Below, piece after piece: positions 10,475 to 18,961 of a stretch of 64,000 nucleotides of DNA (position 1 is the first letter of the stretch; each line of letters starts with the position of its first letter). Source of the stretch: Xanthomonas sacchari (GTDB lineage Bacteria; Pseudomonadota; Gammaproteobacteria; Xanthomonadales; Xanthomonadaceae); assembly GCF_024266585.1 (NCBI RefSeq), contig NZ_CP100647.1:4817001-4881000 (forward strand), given 5' to 3'. The notes beneath the pieces are model-generated. The model saw only the letters and a program-made list of their open reading frames with translations. It was not told the DNA's origin and made no database searches. The position numbers were made by a program, and so were the translations under genes.

Positions 10475-10685
10475 AAGAGTCCACCACGGAGACCTGGGGC
10501 AGCTGTCGTGCAGCCATGACGGGACAGAGCTGGCGGGCATTCGACCTTGGAAGGCGTCGGGACTGAAGTCCCTCCCACAGTGCAGTCCCCCAGCCGCGCT
10601 GGAGCCGCCGTGTCGTAGCGGCTCCAAGGCACCGCCAATAACTTAAAGAAGTGTCCTATAGGAGCGGCTTCAGCCGCGACGGGAG
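10475..10685. repeat. Gap with two REP-like palindromes
   Basis: No gene. GGGACTGAAGTCCC near 10561 and GAGCGGCTTCAGCCGC near 10662 are REP-like palindromes of the type scattered through the window. Confidence 0.6.
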
Positions 10686-11013
10686 CGAGAGGGGCTAGGC
10701 ATCCCGCCGGCGCTGGCTTCTCCCTTCTCCCGCCGGGAGAAGATGCCCCGAAGGGGCGGATGAGGGTCGAGCGAAGCCTCGCGCGGTCAAAACATCACGT
10801 GCGCTGCGCGTCCGTACCCTCACCCCAACCCCTCTCCCCGAGAGAGAGGGACTAGCCATCCCACCGGCACTGGTTTTTTCCTTCTCCCGCCGGGAGAAGG
10901 TGCCCCGAAGGGGCGGATGAGGGTCGGGCGAAGCCTCGCGCGGTCAAAACATCGCGTGCGCTGCGCGTCCGTACCCTCACCCCAACCCCTCTCCCGGAGG
11001 GAGAGGGGCTCGG
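10686..11013. repeat. 157-bp tandem direct repeat, two copies
   Basis: Two nearly identical units follow each other with a period of 157 bases (the CTTCTCCCGCCGGGAGAAG palindrome is at 10724 and again at 10881). Each unit also contains TGCCCCGAAGGGGC and ends with CCCTCACCCCAACCCCTCTCCC and its partner GAGAGGG. A partial third start is seen after 11000. The units are rich in short palindromes and hold no gene. Confidence 0.85.
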
Positions 11014-11079
11014 CCATCCTCGCACTGCAACCCGGTCGCGGCCGACACCGCGCCTGGGACATTGCTCACTCGCCTGCCC

Positions 11080-11520
11080 TCACTCCGGGCGCAGGCGCAG
11101 CGCCAGGCGGCGGTTGACCTTCTCCAGGCGCGCCAGCGAGTCCTCCACCGACATCCCGACCGCTTCGTGAGTGGTGATGTGCGCGCGCAGATGCGCCGGA
11201 TCGTCCAGGTCGCCGCGCACCAGGAACACGTTCTCGCCATCCTCCACGTCGCCGATCTCGCGGCTGAGCACCACGTGGTCGACCTGGTCGAACCCGTATT
11301 CCTTGGCCAGCGGCAGCAGCCGCGCCACCATGCGCTCGCTGATCGCGTCCGGGGCGCGGCCGCAGGCGGCATCCAGCGCGTGCACGCCCTCGCGGATCTG
11401 CGCGTACAGCAGGTGGTCGGGATGGTCCGGATGATCGGGCCCGGGCACGGCCTCGCGCACCACCGCGCGCGGCGGCTGGATCGGCGCTCTGTCGTCGGGA
11501 TCGGACGAAGTCGGACTCAT
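11080..11520 (-). CDS. Stand-alone XVIPCD-type protein
   Basis: Protein of 146 residues. After a polar N-terminus of about 28 residues, nearly all of it matches the XVIPCD domain. HPDHLLYAQIREGVHALD is at about 32-50, FDQVDHVVLS at 77-86, and VFLVRGDLDDPAHLRAHI at 98-115, followed by a predicted C-terminal helix. In Xanthomonadales this domain is the C-terminal signal that docks toxic effectors on VirD4 of the killing type IV secretion system. Here no toxin domain and no immunity gene accompany it. The start ATG at 11520 has AGGAGG at good spacing. It could be a small effector, a decoy or adaptor for VirD4, or a relic of a larger effector; the sequence does not decide. Confidence 0.75.
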   Translation of the reverse strand: MSPTSSDPDDRAPIQPPRAVVREAVPGPDHPDHPDHLLYAQIREGVHALDAACGRAPDAISERMVARLLPLAKEYGFDQVDHVVLSREIGDVEDGENVFLVRGDLDDPAHLRAHITTHEAVGMSVEDSLARLEKVNRRLALRLRPE

Positions 11521-11643
11521 GGCATCCTCCTGTGATGCGCCAGCAAATCGCCGCACCTTAGCGGCAAGCGCACGCCAGGCTCAAGCAGGCACGCAGTGTG
11601 CCGCAGGCGCCGCCAAGGTCCGCTGAAGATCCGTCGGCGCCGC

Positions 11644-12522
11644 TCAGGCCTGGCCGGCGCGGCGCGCGGCGACCTTGGCCAGCGCCGCCCAGTCCAGGTC
11701 GCCGTCGCCATGCGCGATCGCCTCGATGAAGGCATCGCGCAGCACCGCCGCCAGCGGCATCGGCACGTGCCGGGTCTCGCCGGCGTTCAGCGCCAGGCGC
11801 ACGTCCTTCAGGCCCAGCACGGCCTTGAAGCCGGCCGGGCTGTAGCGCTGTTCGGCGATCATGCCGCCGTAGGTCTGGTAGGCCGGCGCGGCGAACACGG
11901 TGCTGGTGAGCATGTCGAGGAAATCGGCCGCCTCCACGCCATGCCCGCGCACCAGCGCCGATGCCTCGGCCATGGTGCCGATGGCGCTGGCCAGGCACAG
12001 GTTGGCGGCAAGCTTGACCGCGTTGGCCTGTTCCGGCGCGGCGCCGAAGTACCAGGTCTTGCGCCCGATGACATCGAGCAAGGGCTGCACCCGCGCCAGC
12101 GCCGCGGCATCGCCGGCGGCGAGCAGGTTGAGCTGGCCGGCCGCGGCCACCTCCACCCGCCCCAGCACCGGCAGCGCCAGGTAGGCGACGCCGCGCTCGG
12201 CATGCAGCGCATGCAGTTCGCGCGCCAGCGCCACCGAGATGGTGGCCATGTTGACGTGCACGCTGCCGGCGGTGAGCGCGTCCAGTGCGCCGCGATCGAG
12301 CAGGGTCTCGCGCACCGCGGTGTCGTCGGCCAGCATCGAGAACAGCACCGGCCCGCGCACCGCATCGGCCGGTTGCGCGGCCAGCTGCGCGCCGGCCTCG
12401 AGCAGGGGCTGCGCCGCCGCCGCGCTGCGATTCCACACCGTCAATGCGTGACCGGCACGCAGCAGGTTGAGCGCGATCGGCTGGCCCATCGTGCCCAGGC
12501 CGAGAAATCCAATCGTCGTCAT
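11644..12522 (-). CDS. NAD(P)-dependent beta-hydroxyacid dehydrogenase family protein
   Basis: Protein of 292 residues of the 6-phosphogluconate dehydrogenase/3-hydroxyisobutyrate dehydrogenase superfamily. It begins with the Rossmann dinucleotide loop IGFLGLGTMGQPIALNLL. It carries a substrate-binding PVLGR segment, where the family usually has a PVSGG-type glycine pair, and the catalytic lysine in NAVKLAANL. The C-terminal all-helical domain is complete. The altered PVLGR suggests a glyoxylate/succinic-semialdehyde reductase-like or imine-reductase-like branch, but the substrate is unknown. The start ATG at 12522 is preceded by GGGAG. It follows the ene-reductase gene closely (58 bases), so the two may form an operon of small redox enzymes. 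Confidence 0.82.
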   Translation of the reverse strand: MTTIGFLGLGTMGQPIALNLLRAGHALTVWNRSAAAAQPLLEAGAQLAAQPADAVRGPVLFSMLADDTAVRETLLDRGALDALTAGSVHVNMATISVALARELHALHAERGVAYLALPVLGRVEVAAAGQLNLLAAGDAAALARVQPLLDVIGRKTWYFGAAPEQANAVKLAANLCLASAIGTMAEASALVRGHGVEAADFLDMLTSTVFAAPAYQTYGGMIAEQRYSPAGFKAVLGLKDVRLALNAGETRHVPMPLAAVLRDAFIEAIAHGDGDLDWAALAKVAARRAGQA

Positions 12523-12580
12523 TGCAGGCTCCCTGAAGGAATCGAAATGGAGGCCGCCACCGGCACGCGCAACGCGCCGG

Positions 12581-13678
12581 TCAGGCGTCGAACACGCCGC
12601 GCGCCGCATGCGGCTCGCAACGCAGGTATTGCGGCGACGGGCGCAACCGCGCGCCCAGCGCGGCGGCCGCATGCCACGGCCAGCGCGGATCGTAGAGGAT
12701 GCCGCGGGCCAGCGCGATGGCGTCGGCGCGGTCCTCGGCGAGGATGGCCTCGGCCTGTTGCGGCTCGGTGATCAGGCCCACCGCGATCACCGGCATGCGC
12801 ACCGCGCGGTGCAGCGCCTCGGCCAGCGGCACCTGGTAACCGGGCGCCACCGGAATACGCTGGCGGCGGTCCAGGCCGCCGCTGGACACGTGCAGGTAAT
12901 CGCAGCCCTGCGCCTGCAGGGCCTGCGCCAGCGCCTGGCTCTGCGCCAGGTCCCAGCCGCCGTCGACCCAGTCGGTGGCGGAGATGCGTACGCCCACCGC
13001 GATGGTCGGCGCCACCGCGGCGCGCACCGCCGCATGCACCCGCAGCAGCAGGCGCATGCGGTTCTCCAGGCTGCCGCCATAGGCATCCTCGCGCTGGTTG
13101 CTCAGCGGCGACAGGAACTGGTGCAGCAGGTAACCGTGTGCGGCGTGCAGTTCGATCAGCGCGAAGCCGAGGCGTTCGGCACGCCGCGCCGACGCCACGA
13201 ACGCCTCGACGATGGCGTCGATGCCGGCCAGGTCCAGCGCCTGCGGCGGCACGCCGTCCTGATCGAACGCCAGCGCCGATGGCGCCACGGTCTGCCAGCC
13301 GTTCGGCTGGTCGGGCGCGATCGCGCCGTCGCCCTCCCAGGGCTTGCGCGTGGATGCCTTGCGTCCGGCGTGCGCGAGCTGGATGCCCAACGGCATCGGC
13401 GACCAGCGCCGCACCGCGCGCAACACCGTGTCCAGCGCCGCTTCGGTGGCGTCGTCCCACAGCCCCAGGTCGGCGTAGCTGATGCGCCCACGCGGCTCGA
13501 CCGCCGTCGCTTCCAGGATCAGCAGGCCGGCGCCGGACTGCGCCAGTTGGCCCAGATGCTGGGTGTGCCAATCGCTGGCGCGGCCGTCCTCGGCCGAGTA
13601 CTGGCACATCGGCGCGATCACGATGCGGTTGGACAACGACAGCGGCCCCAGTGCGAGGGGCGAGAACAAATGCGTCAC
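12581..13678 (-). CDS. NADH:flavin oxidoreductase, YqjM-like ene-reductase
   Basis: Old-yellow-enzyme family flavoprotein of 365 residues that reduces activated C=C bonds or xenobiotics with NAD(P)H. The N-terminus (LFSPLALGPLSLSNRIVIAPM), the redox-tuning cysteine in APMCQYSA, QLAHAGRK, the catalytic HAAHGYLLHQFLSP motif and the FMN-phosphate region near the end place it in the YqjM/thermophilic-like subgroup. A GTG at 13678 is chosen as start because family members begin just before LFSP. A longer ATG start at 13729 would add 17 residues without family support. It lies in the same direction as the sirtuin gene upstream. Confidence 0.88.
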   Translation of the reverse strand: MTHLFSPLALGPLSLSNRIVIAPMCQYSAEDGRASDWHTQHLGQLAQSGAGLLILEATAVEPRGRISYADLGLWDDATEAALDTVLRAVRRWSPMPLGIQLAHAGRKASTRKPWEGDGAIAPDQPNGWQTVAPSALAFDQDGVPPQALDLAGIDAIVEAFVASARRAERLGFALIELHAAHGYLLHQFLSPLSNQREDAYGGSLENRMRLLLRVHAAVRAAVAPTIAVGVRISATDWVDGGWDLAQSQALAQALQAQGCDYLHVSSGGLDRRQRIPVAPGYQVPLAEALHRAVRMPVIAVGLITEPQQAEAILAEDRADAIALARGILYDPRWPWHAAAALGARLRPSPQYLRCEPHAARGVFDA

Positions 13679-13765
13679 GATACGGATCCAGGGAAACGCC
13701 GCGCACGGCGCGGGAGGCGACCATTGCACTCCTGCCGCGCAGCGCGATCAACCACTGCCGGTGGA

Positions 13766-14644
13766 TCAGTTCGTGCCGGGATTCGGAACGCGCGCCGTCG
13801 CCGGCAGCAGGAAGTCCAGCGCCTGCGCGCACGGCTGCGCCACCTTCAGTTGCAGCAGGTCGTCGCCGCGGGTCCGGCCCAGATTGATCGCGGCGATCGG
13901 CAGCCTGGCCTTGGCCGCGGCCTGCACGAAGCGGAAGCCGGAATAGACCATCAGCGACGAGCCGACCACCAGCACCGCATCGGCGCGCTGCAGATGCGCG
14001 AAGGCGCTGGCCACGCGCTCGCGCGGCACGTTTTCGCCGAAGAACACCACGTCCGGTTTCAGCACGCCGCCGCAGTGCGCGCAGGGCGGCACCACGAAGC
14101 TGGCGAAGTCCACGCCGTCCAGGTCGGCATCGCCGTCCGGCGCCGGCGCGGCCTGCAGCGTCGCCCACTGCGGGTTGTGCCGCAGCAGATGCTGCTGGAA
14201 CGTCTCGCGCGGCAGGCGCCGCTCGCAGCCCATGCAGCGCACCACGTCCAGGCGCCCGTGCAGGTCGATGGTGGCGCGGCTGCCGGCGGCCTGGTGCAGG
14301 CCGTCCACGTTCTGGGTCAGCAGCAGTTCGACCTGGCCGCGCGCTTCCAGCTGCGCCAGCGCGGCGTGGGTGGCGTTGGGCCGGGCATGGCCGAAGCGCG
14401 GCCAGCCGAGCAGGCTGCGCGCCCAATAGCGCTGCCGCGTCGCCAGCTCGCCCATGAAGGCCTGGTAGGTCACCGGCTGCGCACGCTTCCAGTCGCCGGC
14501 GGCGTCGCGGTAGTCGGGAATGCCCGAGTCGGTGCTGCAGCCGGCACCGGTCAGCACGAACAGGCGCCGATGGCGGTCGACGAACGCCTGCAGCGCGCCA
14601 AGCGCCGCCGGCACGGACGCGGCGTGATCGAGCAACTGCGGCAT
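13766..14644 (-). CDS. NAD-dependent protein deacetylase, SIR2 family
   Basis: Sirtuin of 292 residues. The NAD-binding GAGCSTDSGIP (33-43), TQNVDGLH (110-117), catalytic His129 (LHGRLD) and the zinc cysteines C137/C140 and C188/C191 are all present. It removes acyl groups from lysines, releasing nicotinamide and O-acetyl-ADP-ribose. It lacks the YxxR pair seen in the second sirtuin of this window (27496-28266), so it is more likely a plain deacetylase or an ADP-ribosylation-related member. The ATG at 14644 has GGGAG upstream. The Pat-type acetyltransferase 33 kb away could act on the opposite side of the same modification. Confidence 0.92.
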   Translation of the reverse strand: MPQLLDHAASVPAALGALQAFVDRHRRLFVLTGAGCSTDSGIPDYRDAAGDWKRAQPVTYQAFMGELATRQRYWARSLLGWPRFGHARPNATHAALAQLEARGQVELLLTQNVDGLHQAAGSRATIDLHGRLDVVRCMGCERRLPRETFQQHLLRHNPQWATLQAAPAPDGDADLDGVDFASFVVPPCAHCGGVLKPDVVFFGENVPRERVASAFAHLQRADAVLVVGSSLMVYSGFRFVQAAAKARLPIAAINLGRTRGDDLLQLKVAQPCAQALDFLLPATARVPNPGTN

Positions 14645-14828
14645 GGTGCGACTCCCGTCGGCGTTGGCGGCGCGCACAACGACGGCAGCGCCCTCCTGTA
14701 TGTAGGGCGTGCAGCCCGGCAACGCAAGGCCCGGCAACGCCCGCCTGTGAACCGCATCCAGGGCGGCGCCGTTGGAGGATGAGGCCGTGCCCGAACCGCA
14801 CGCCGTCAAGCGATCGCGGCGCCCACCA

Positions 14829-15209
14829 TCACAACGGGTTGGCGACCTCGATCAGGTTGCCGTCCGGATCGCGGAAATACAGCGACAGGATCGGCCCGCG
14901 GGCGCCGGTGCGTTGCACCGGCCCGCTCTCGATCGGCACGGCGGCGGCGCGCAGTTCCTCGGCCACCTGCGCCAGCGGCGTGGCGGTGAGAAAGCACAGA
15001 TCGGCCGAGCCCGGCGTGGGCGTGCGCGCCTTGGGGTCGAACTCGTGGCCGTGCCGGTGCAGGTTGATCTTCTGCTCGCCGAACGCCAGCGCCTTGCGGC
15101 CTTCGCCGAAGGTCACCACGCGCATGCCCAGCACCTGCGCATAGAACACGCAGCTGGCCTCGATGTCGGCGACGGTGAGGACCAGATGGTCGAGGTGGTC
15201 GATCTGCAT
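14829..15209 (-). CDS. VOC (glyoxalase/dioxygenase fold) family protein
   Basis: Single-module VOC protein of 126 residues. It begins IDHLDHLVLTVAD, has a metal-ligand His in INLHRHGHEFDP and ends in YFRDPDGNLIEVANP with a second ligand Glu. This layout resembles the small STM3117-type glyoxalase-like proteins. The substrate is not known. The MFS transporter gene follows 33 bases after its start on the same strand side, without an evident operon. Confidence 0.85.
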   Translation of the reverse strand: MQIDHLDHLVLTVADIEASCVFYAQVLGMRVVTFGEGRKALAFGEQKINLHRHGHEFDPKARTPTPGSADLCFLTATPLAQVAEELRAAAVPIESGPVQRTGARGPILSLYFRDPDGNLIEVANPL

Positions 15210-15242
15210 CTGAGAACTCCCGTTGGGTGACGGCGGCGCGGT

Positions 15243-16496
15243 TCACTCGCCGCGCGGCGGATGCGGCCCGAAACGGCCGTAGGGGCGGCTGTCGTCGGCG
15301 CCGCGGCGCAGCACCTGCACGGCGACCAGGCCGATGCCCAGCAGCACCAGGCAGCAGGCGACCAGGGCGTTCCAGCCACCGTGCTGCCAGGCCGCACCGC
15401 TGAGCGAGCCGATCAGGCTGGCACCGGCGTAGTAGGCCAGCAGGTACAGCGAGGCGGCGTGGCTCTTGTGCTGGCCGCCCAGGCGCCCGACCCAGGCGCT
15501 GGCCGCCGAGTGCGCGACGAAGAAGCCGATGGTCAGCAGCACGATGCCGGCGATGACCGGCACCAGCGCATGCGACAGGGTCAGCGCCACGCCCAGCGCG
15601 GCGGTGACGATGCCCGCCAGCACCACCGGCCCGCGGCCGAAGCGGTCCGAGGCGGCGCCGGCGACCGACGAGGACACGATGCCGAACACATACGCGCTGA
15701 AGATCATGCCGAGCTGGCTCTGGCTCAGCCCGAACTCCGGCCCGCCCAGGCGGAAGCCGGCGTAGTTGTAGACGCTGACGAACACGCCCATCGCCAGGAA
15801 CGGGATCGCGAACAGCCACGGCAGATGGCGATCGCGCAGATGCCCGCCCCAGGCGCGCAGGTGGAAGCGCAGGTTCACCCCCTGGCGGCGCACGAAGTGC
15901 CGCGACGGCGGCAGCAGCCACACGAAGCCGACCGCGACCAGCAGATCGACCATGCTCAGCGTGGCCAGCGCGATGCGCCAGTCGAAGTGGTCGGTGAGCA
16001 TGCTCATGCCGATGCGGCCGATCATGCCGCCGAACGCATTGCCGGCCACGTACAGCCCGGTCGCCGCGCCGAGCCGGTTCGCCGGCAGCTCTTCGGCCAG
16101 GTACACCATCGCCACTGCCGGCACGCCGCCCAGGGCGATGCCGGACAGCGCGCGCACCGCCACCAGCGCGCCCCAGTGCGGCAGGCAGGCCGCCAGCAGG
16201 TTGAGCAGCGCCGCCAGCGCGATCGATACGAACATCAGCCCACGCCGGCCCAGCGTTTCCGACACCGCACCGGCGCAGAAGATCGCGATCGCCAGGCCGC
16301 CGGTGGCCAGCGACAGCGGCAGCGAGCTGGCCGCGGCGCTGAGTCCGAACTCGCGCGCGAACTCGGGCAGCAGCGGCTGCACGCTGTACAGCAGCGAGAA
16401 GGTGGCGAAACCGGCCAGGAACAGCGCCAGGCGGATGCGCAGCAGCAACGCATCGTCCACGGCGGGCAGCGGCGGGCATTGGCTGGAGGCGTTCAC
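15243..16496 (-). CDS. MFS transporter
   Basis: Twelve-segment major facilitator of about 417 residues. The first loop motif is ETLGRRGLMF, and ASDRFGRGPVV repeats it in the second half. It resembles the YnfM/arabinose-efflux branch, so drug or metabolite export is likely. The start is uncertain; a GTG at 16496 gives the usual short N-terminus, and no ATG exists close by. It is divergent from a LysR regulator across 99 bases, the classical arrangement in which the regulator controls the transporter. Confidence 0.85.
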   Translation of the reverse strand: MNASSQCPPLPAVDDALLLRIRLALFLAGFATFSLLYSVQPLLPEFAREFGLSAAASSLPLSLATGGLAIAIFCAGAVSETLGRRGLMFVSIALAALLNLLAACLPHWGALVAVRALSGIALGGVPAVAMVYLAEELPANRLGAATGLYVAGNAFGGMIGRIGMSMLTDHFDWRIALATLSMVDLLVAVGFVWLLPPSRHFVRRQGVNLRFHLRAWGGHLRDRHLPWLFAIPFLAMGVFVSVYNYAGFRLGGPEFGLSQSQLGMIFSAYVFGIVSSSVAGAASDRFGRGPVVLAGIVTAALGVALTLSHALVPVIAGIVLLTIGFFVAHSAASAWVGRLGGQHKSHAASLYLLAYYAGASLIGSLSGAAWQHGGWNALVACCLVLLGIGLVAVQVLRRGADDSRPYGRFGPHPPRGE

Positions 16497-16576
16497 GGTG
16501 TGGGTCGCGGCGGGAAATGGAGGGCCAGTATTCGCCTGCCGGACCCTCGCGTCCAATATATGATCACCCCATTCTC

Positions 16577-16593
16577 CATATTCTTTGGATATG
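16577..16593. promoter_or_regulatory. LysR-type operator candidate between MFS and lysR
   Basis: CATAT-N7-ATATG is a perfect dyad just upstream of the LysR start, in an AT-rich stretch (16550-16595) that contrasts with the GC-rich surroundings. Position and form suit autoregulation and control of the divergent MFS gene. This is inference from context. Confidence 0.45.
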
Positions 16594-16595
16594 AC

Positions 16596-17585
16596 ATGGA
16601 ACTGCGCCATCTGCGCTACTTCCTGGCCGTGGCCGAGGCCGGGCACTTCACCCGCGCCGCCGCGCAGCTGGGCATCCAGCAACCGCCGCTGAGCCAGCAG
16701 ATCCGCGCGCTGGAAGAGGAACTGGGCACGCCGCTGTTCGTGCGCACGCCGCGCGGCGCCGACCTCACCGATGCCGGCCGCGCGTTCCGCAACGAGGCGC
16801 GGCGCGTGCTCGCCGACCTGGAGCGCGCCGGCGACGCCGCGCGCCGTGCCGCACGCGGCGAAAGCGGCGTACTGCGGCTGGGCTTCACCGCCTCGGCCGC
16901 GTTCAACCCGATCGTGCCGACCCTGGTGCGCGGCTTCCGCCGCGGCTGGCCGGCGGTGACGCTGGCGCTGGAGGAGACCAATACCGCCGGCCTGCTCGCC
17001 GCGCTGCTGCAGGGCCGGCTGGATGCGGCCTTCATCCGCTACAGCGTGGCTACGCCATCGGAACTGCAATTGCTCAAGTTGCCCGACGAGCCGATGAAGA
17101 TCGCGGTGCCGGTGGCGCACCGCCTGGCCAAGCGGCGCCGCGCGCCGCTGTCGGCGCTGGCCGGCGAACCGTTCATCCTGTTCCCGCGCAGCTTCGGCAC
17201 CAGCCTGTACGACGAGATCCTCGATACCTGCCGCCAGGCCGGCTTCGAACTGAAGATCGAACAGGAAGCGCCGCAGATGTCCTCCATCGTCAACCTGGTC
17301 GCCGCCGAATTGGGCGTGTCGGTGGTGCCCGCCTCGACCGCGCAGGTGCAGCTGCCCGGCGTGCGCTACCTGGACATCGAAGGCCGCGTGCCGATGGCGC
17401 GGCTGGCGCTGGCCGCGCTGCCGGCCACCGCGCAGGCGATGCCGATCGTGCGCCATTTGTGGCAGCTGGCGCAGGGACATGCAGCGGGCGGGCGCGGCAC
17501 TCCCCCGACAGGATTGCCCGATCCGAAGACCGCAGGAACGGCTTCGGCCGCGACAGGCGCCAGCGGGAAAGCGCGGCGCGGCTGA
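16596..17585 (+). CDS. LysR family transcriptional regulator
   Basis: Regulator of 329 residues. The winged helix (MELRHLRYFLAVAEAGHFTRAAAQLGIQ... PPLSQQIRALEEELGTPLF) occupies residues 1-60 and is followed by the linker helix and a periplasmic-binding-protein-like effector domain to about 295. The last 30 residues (GGRGTPPTGL...) run into a repeat-like GGCTTCGGCCGC sequence and look unstructured. The N-terminus is of the BenM/CatM/CbbR-like class. It probably controls the divergent MFS transporter. Confidence 0.9.
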   Translation: MELRHLRYFLAVAEAGHFTRAAAQLGIQQPPLSQQIRALEEELGTPLFVRTPRGADLTDAGRAFRNEARRVLADLERAGDAARRAARGESGVLRLGFTASAAFNPIVPTLVRGFRRGWPAVTLALEETNTAGLLAALLQGRLDAAFIRYSVATPSELQLLKLPDEPMKIAVPVAHRLAKRRRAPLSALAGEPFILFPRSFGTSLYDEILDTCRQAGFELKIEQEAPQMSSIVNLVAAELGVSVVPASTAQVQLPGVRYLDIEGRVPMARLALAALPATAQAMPIVRHLWQLAQGHAAGGRGTPPTGLPDPKTAGTASAATGASGKARRG

Positions 17586-17622
17586 CGCCGGTCCTACGCC
17601 ACGTGCGCCTGCGCGCAACGGA

Positions 17623-18288
17623 TCACAACGTACGCACCTCCCATCCCGCCGCATCGCCCAGCACCTGGCCTGGGCGCACACCGTCCACGACCACCTGCAC
17701 ACCGCGCGCGAACGGCAACTGCCGCTGCTGCGGAAACCAGCGTCGCTGCGCGTCCACCGCGATCAGCAAACCGGTGTGGTCGCCGAGCGCGGCGAATTCG
17801 GCGGACGGCGGCTGCAGTGGACGCAATCCGAAATCCCGCTGCGCGGCCGCGACCACGGCCGGCACCTGCGCGCTGGGCAGGCCGACCTCGCTGATGCACA
17901 ACACCTCGCGCGCCGAGAACGCGCCCTGCGGCGCCGGCTGCGCCGGCAGCGGTGCGCGTGCGATCAGTTCCAGCACCGCGCCATCCGGGCCGGCGAAATA
18001 CACCGACTGCGACTGCCATGCGCCACCGAGCGCGAACCGCGTGGTTCCCTGCGCGTCGGACAGGAACGCGGCCCGCTGCGACAGCCAATCGCAGGCCGCC
18101 TCGAACCGGGCGGGCAACACGTTGAAGGCCAGGTGCGCGCTCCCGACGTCGGTCCCGCGGGTCAGCTGCAACACGCTCCAGCCGATCCGCACCTGCTCGG
18201 ATGCGACGGGCAACTGCAGCACCTCGCCATAGAAGGCCAGACCGGCAGCGGGATCGGTACAAGGCAAATGGACATGGGTGATGCGCAT
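17623..18288 (-). CDS. VOC family protein, two modules
   Basis: Protein of 221 residues with two VOC half-modules: MRITHVHLPCTDPAAGLAFY at the start and EVLCISEVGLPSAQVPAVVAA from about 128. Ligand positions are partly kept (His in THVHL, Glu in AVLELIAR), but the second module is degenerate. The function is unknown; a lyase or antibiotic-binding role would be typical of the fold. The start ATG at 18288 has AAGGAG at ideal spacing. It converges on the LysR gene with 37 bases between the stops. Confidence 0.78.
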   Translation of the reverse strand: MRITHVHLPCTDPAAGLAFYGEVLQLPVASEQVRIGWSVLQLTRGTDVGSAHLAFNVLPARFEAACDWLSQRAAFLSDAQGTTRFALGGAWQSQSVYFAGPDGAVLELIARAPLPAQPAPQGAFSAREVLCISEVGLPSAQVPAVVAAAQRDFGLRPLQPPSAEFAALGDHTGLLIAVDAQRRWFPQQRQLPFARGVQVVVDGVRPGQVLGDAAGWEVRTL

Positions 18289-18460
18289 CGCAGGCTCCTT
18301 GGCGGCGGAGCGCCTATTGCACGACCTCAACTGCGGTTGAGGTCAAGCGCACGCGACCTGTCCGCGCCTGCAGCAGGATGCTTGCGGCGGCGCGTCGTGC
18401 CCGGGATGCGATGCAGTCTGGCGCCGCGCGGATGCGCGGCGATCCAGCAAGAGCGATTGC

Positions 18461-18525
18461 AGGAGCGGCTTCAGCCGCGACCAGGACGTTGCCTGGGATA
18501 CCCAGTCGCGGCTGAAGCCGCTCCT
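18461..18525. repeat. Inverted pair of REP-like palindromes
   Basis: Two 21-base arms containing GAGCGGCTTCAGCCGC and its complement are arranged as a perfect inverted repeat around a 23-base spacer, which itself has CCAGG/CCTGG. It lies downstream of the thioredoxin gene and could act as the transcript-end structure of the nrd cluster. The gap 18289-18543 has no gene. Confidence 0.8.
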
Positions 18526-18543
18526 ACGAGAAACAGCGCGCGC

Positions 18544-18876
18544 TCACCCCAGGTGCGTGCGCACCGCTTCGTCGATCTTGGCCGGCGGCACGAAGCCGGG
18601 GACGCGCGCCACTTCCTCGCCCTGGCGGAACAGCATCAGGGTCGGGGTCTGGCGCAGGCCCTGGGCACGGAAGAAGTCCTCGCCCACGTCTTCCATCTTC
18701 ACCTTGAGCAGGGTCACGCCCTGCGCGCTCTCGCCCTCGGCGAAGCGCTCCAGCGACTTGTCGAGCATGCGGCAGCCCGGGCAGTTGTCCTTGTTGAAAT
18801 CGGCCAGCACGCGCGGGTGCGCGGCGAGCGCATCGGCGAACTGTTCGGCGCTGGAGACGGTGATGGTGGTAAGCAT
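18544..18876 (-). CDS. Thioredoxin-like protein of the nrd cluster
   Basis: Thioredoxin-fold protein of 110 residues with the active site NCPGC (Cys32, Cys35), the cis-proline in QTPTLMLF and a normal C-terminal helix. CPGC is less common than CGPC and recalls glutaredoxin/NrdH-like sites. It is the last gene of the minus-strand nrdA-nrdB-flavodoxin row, so it may reduce ribonucleotide reductase (its C-terminal Cys pair) or act with the flavodoxin. That link is inferred from position. Confidence 0.85.
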   Translation of the reverse strand: MLTTITVSSAEQFADALAAHPRVLADFNKDNCPGCRMLDKSLERFAEGESAQGVTLLKVKMEDVGEDFFRAQGLRQTPTLMLFRQGEEVARVPGFVPPAKIDEAVRTHLG

Positions 18877-18961
18877 GGAACGGAACCTTGTCTGATGTCG
18901 GAGGAAGCACGGCGTGCGATGGCGACGCCGGTGATGCCAGGAAAACGGATGGACGACGGCG

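Noticed and set aside
10428-10646. Small frame encoding Gly-Ile-Arg-Asp-Ser repeats
   Set aside because: It is the translation of the 8-bp GGATTCGG array.
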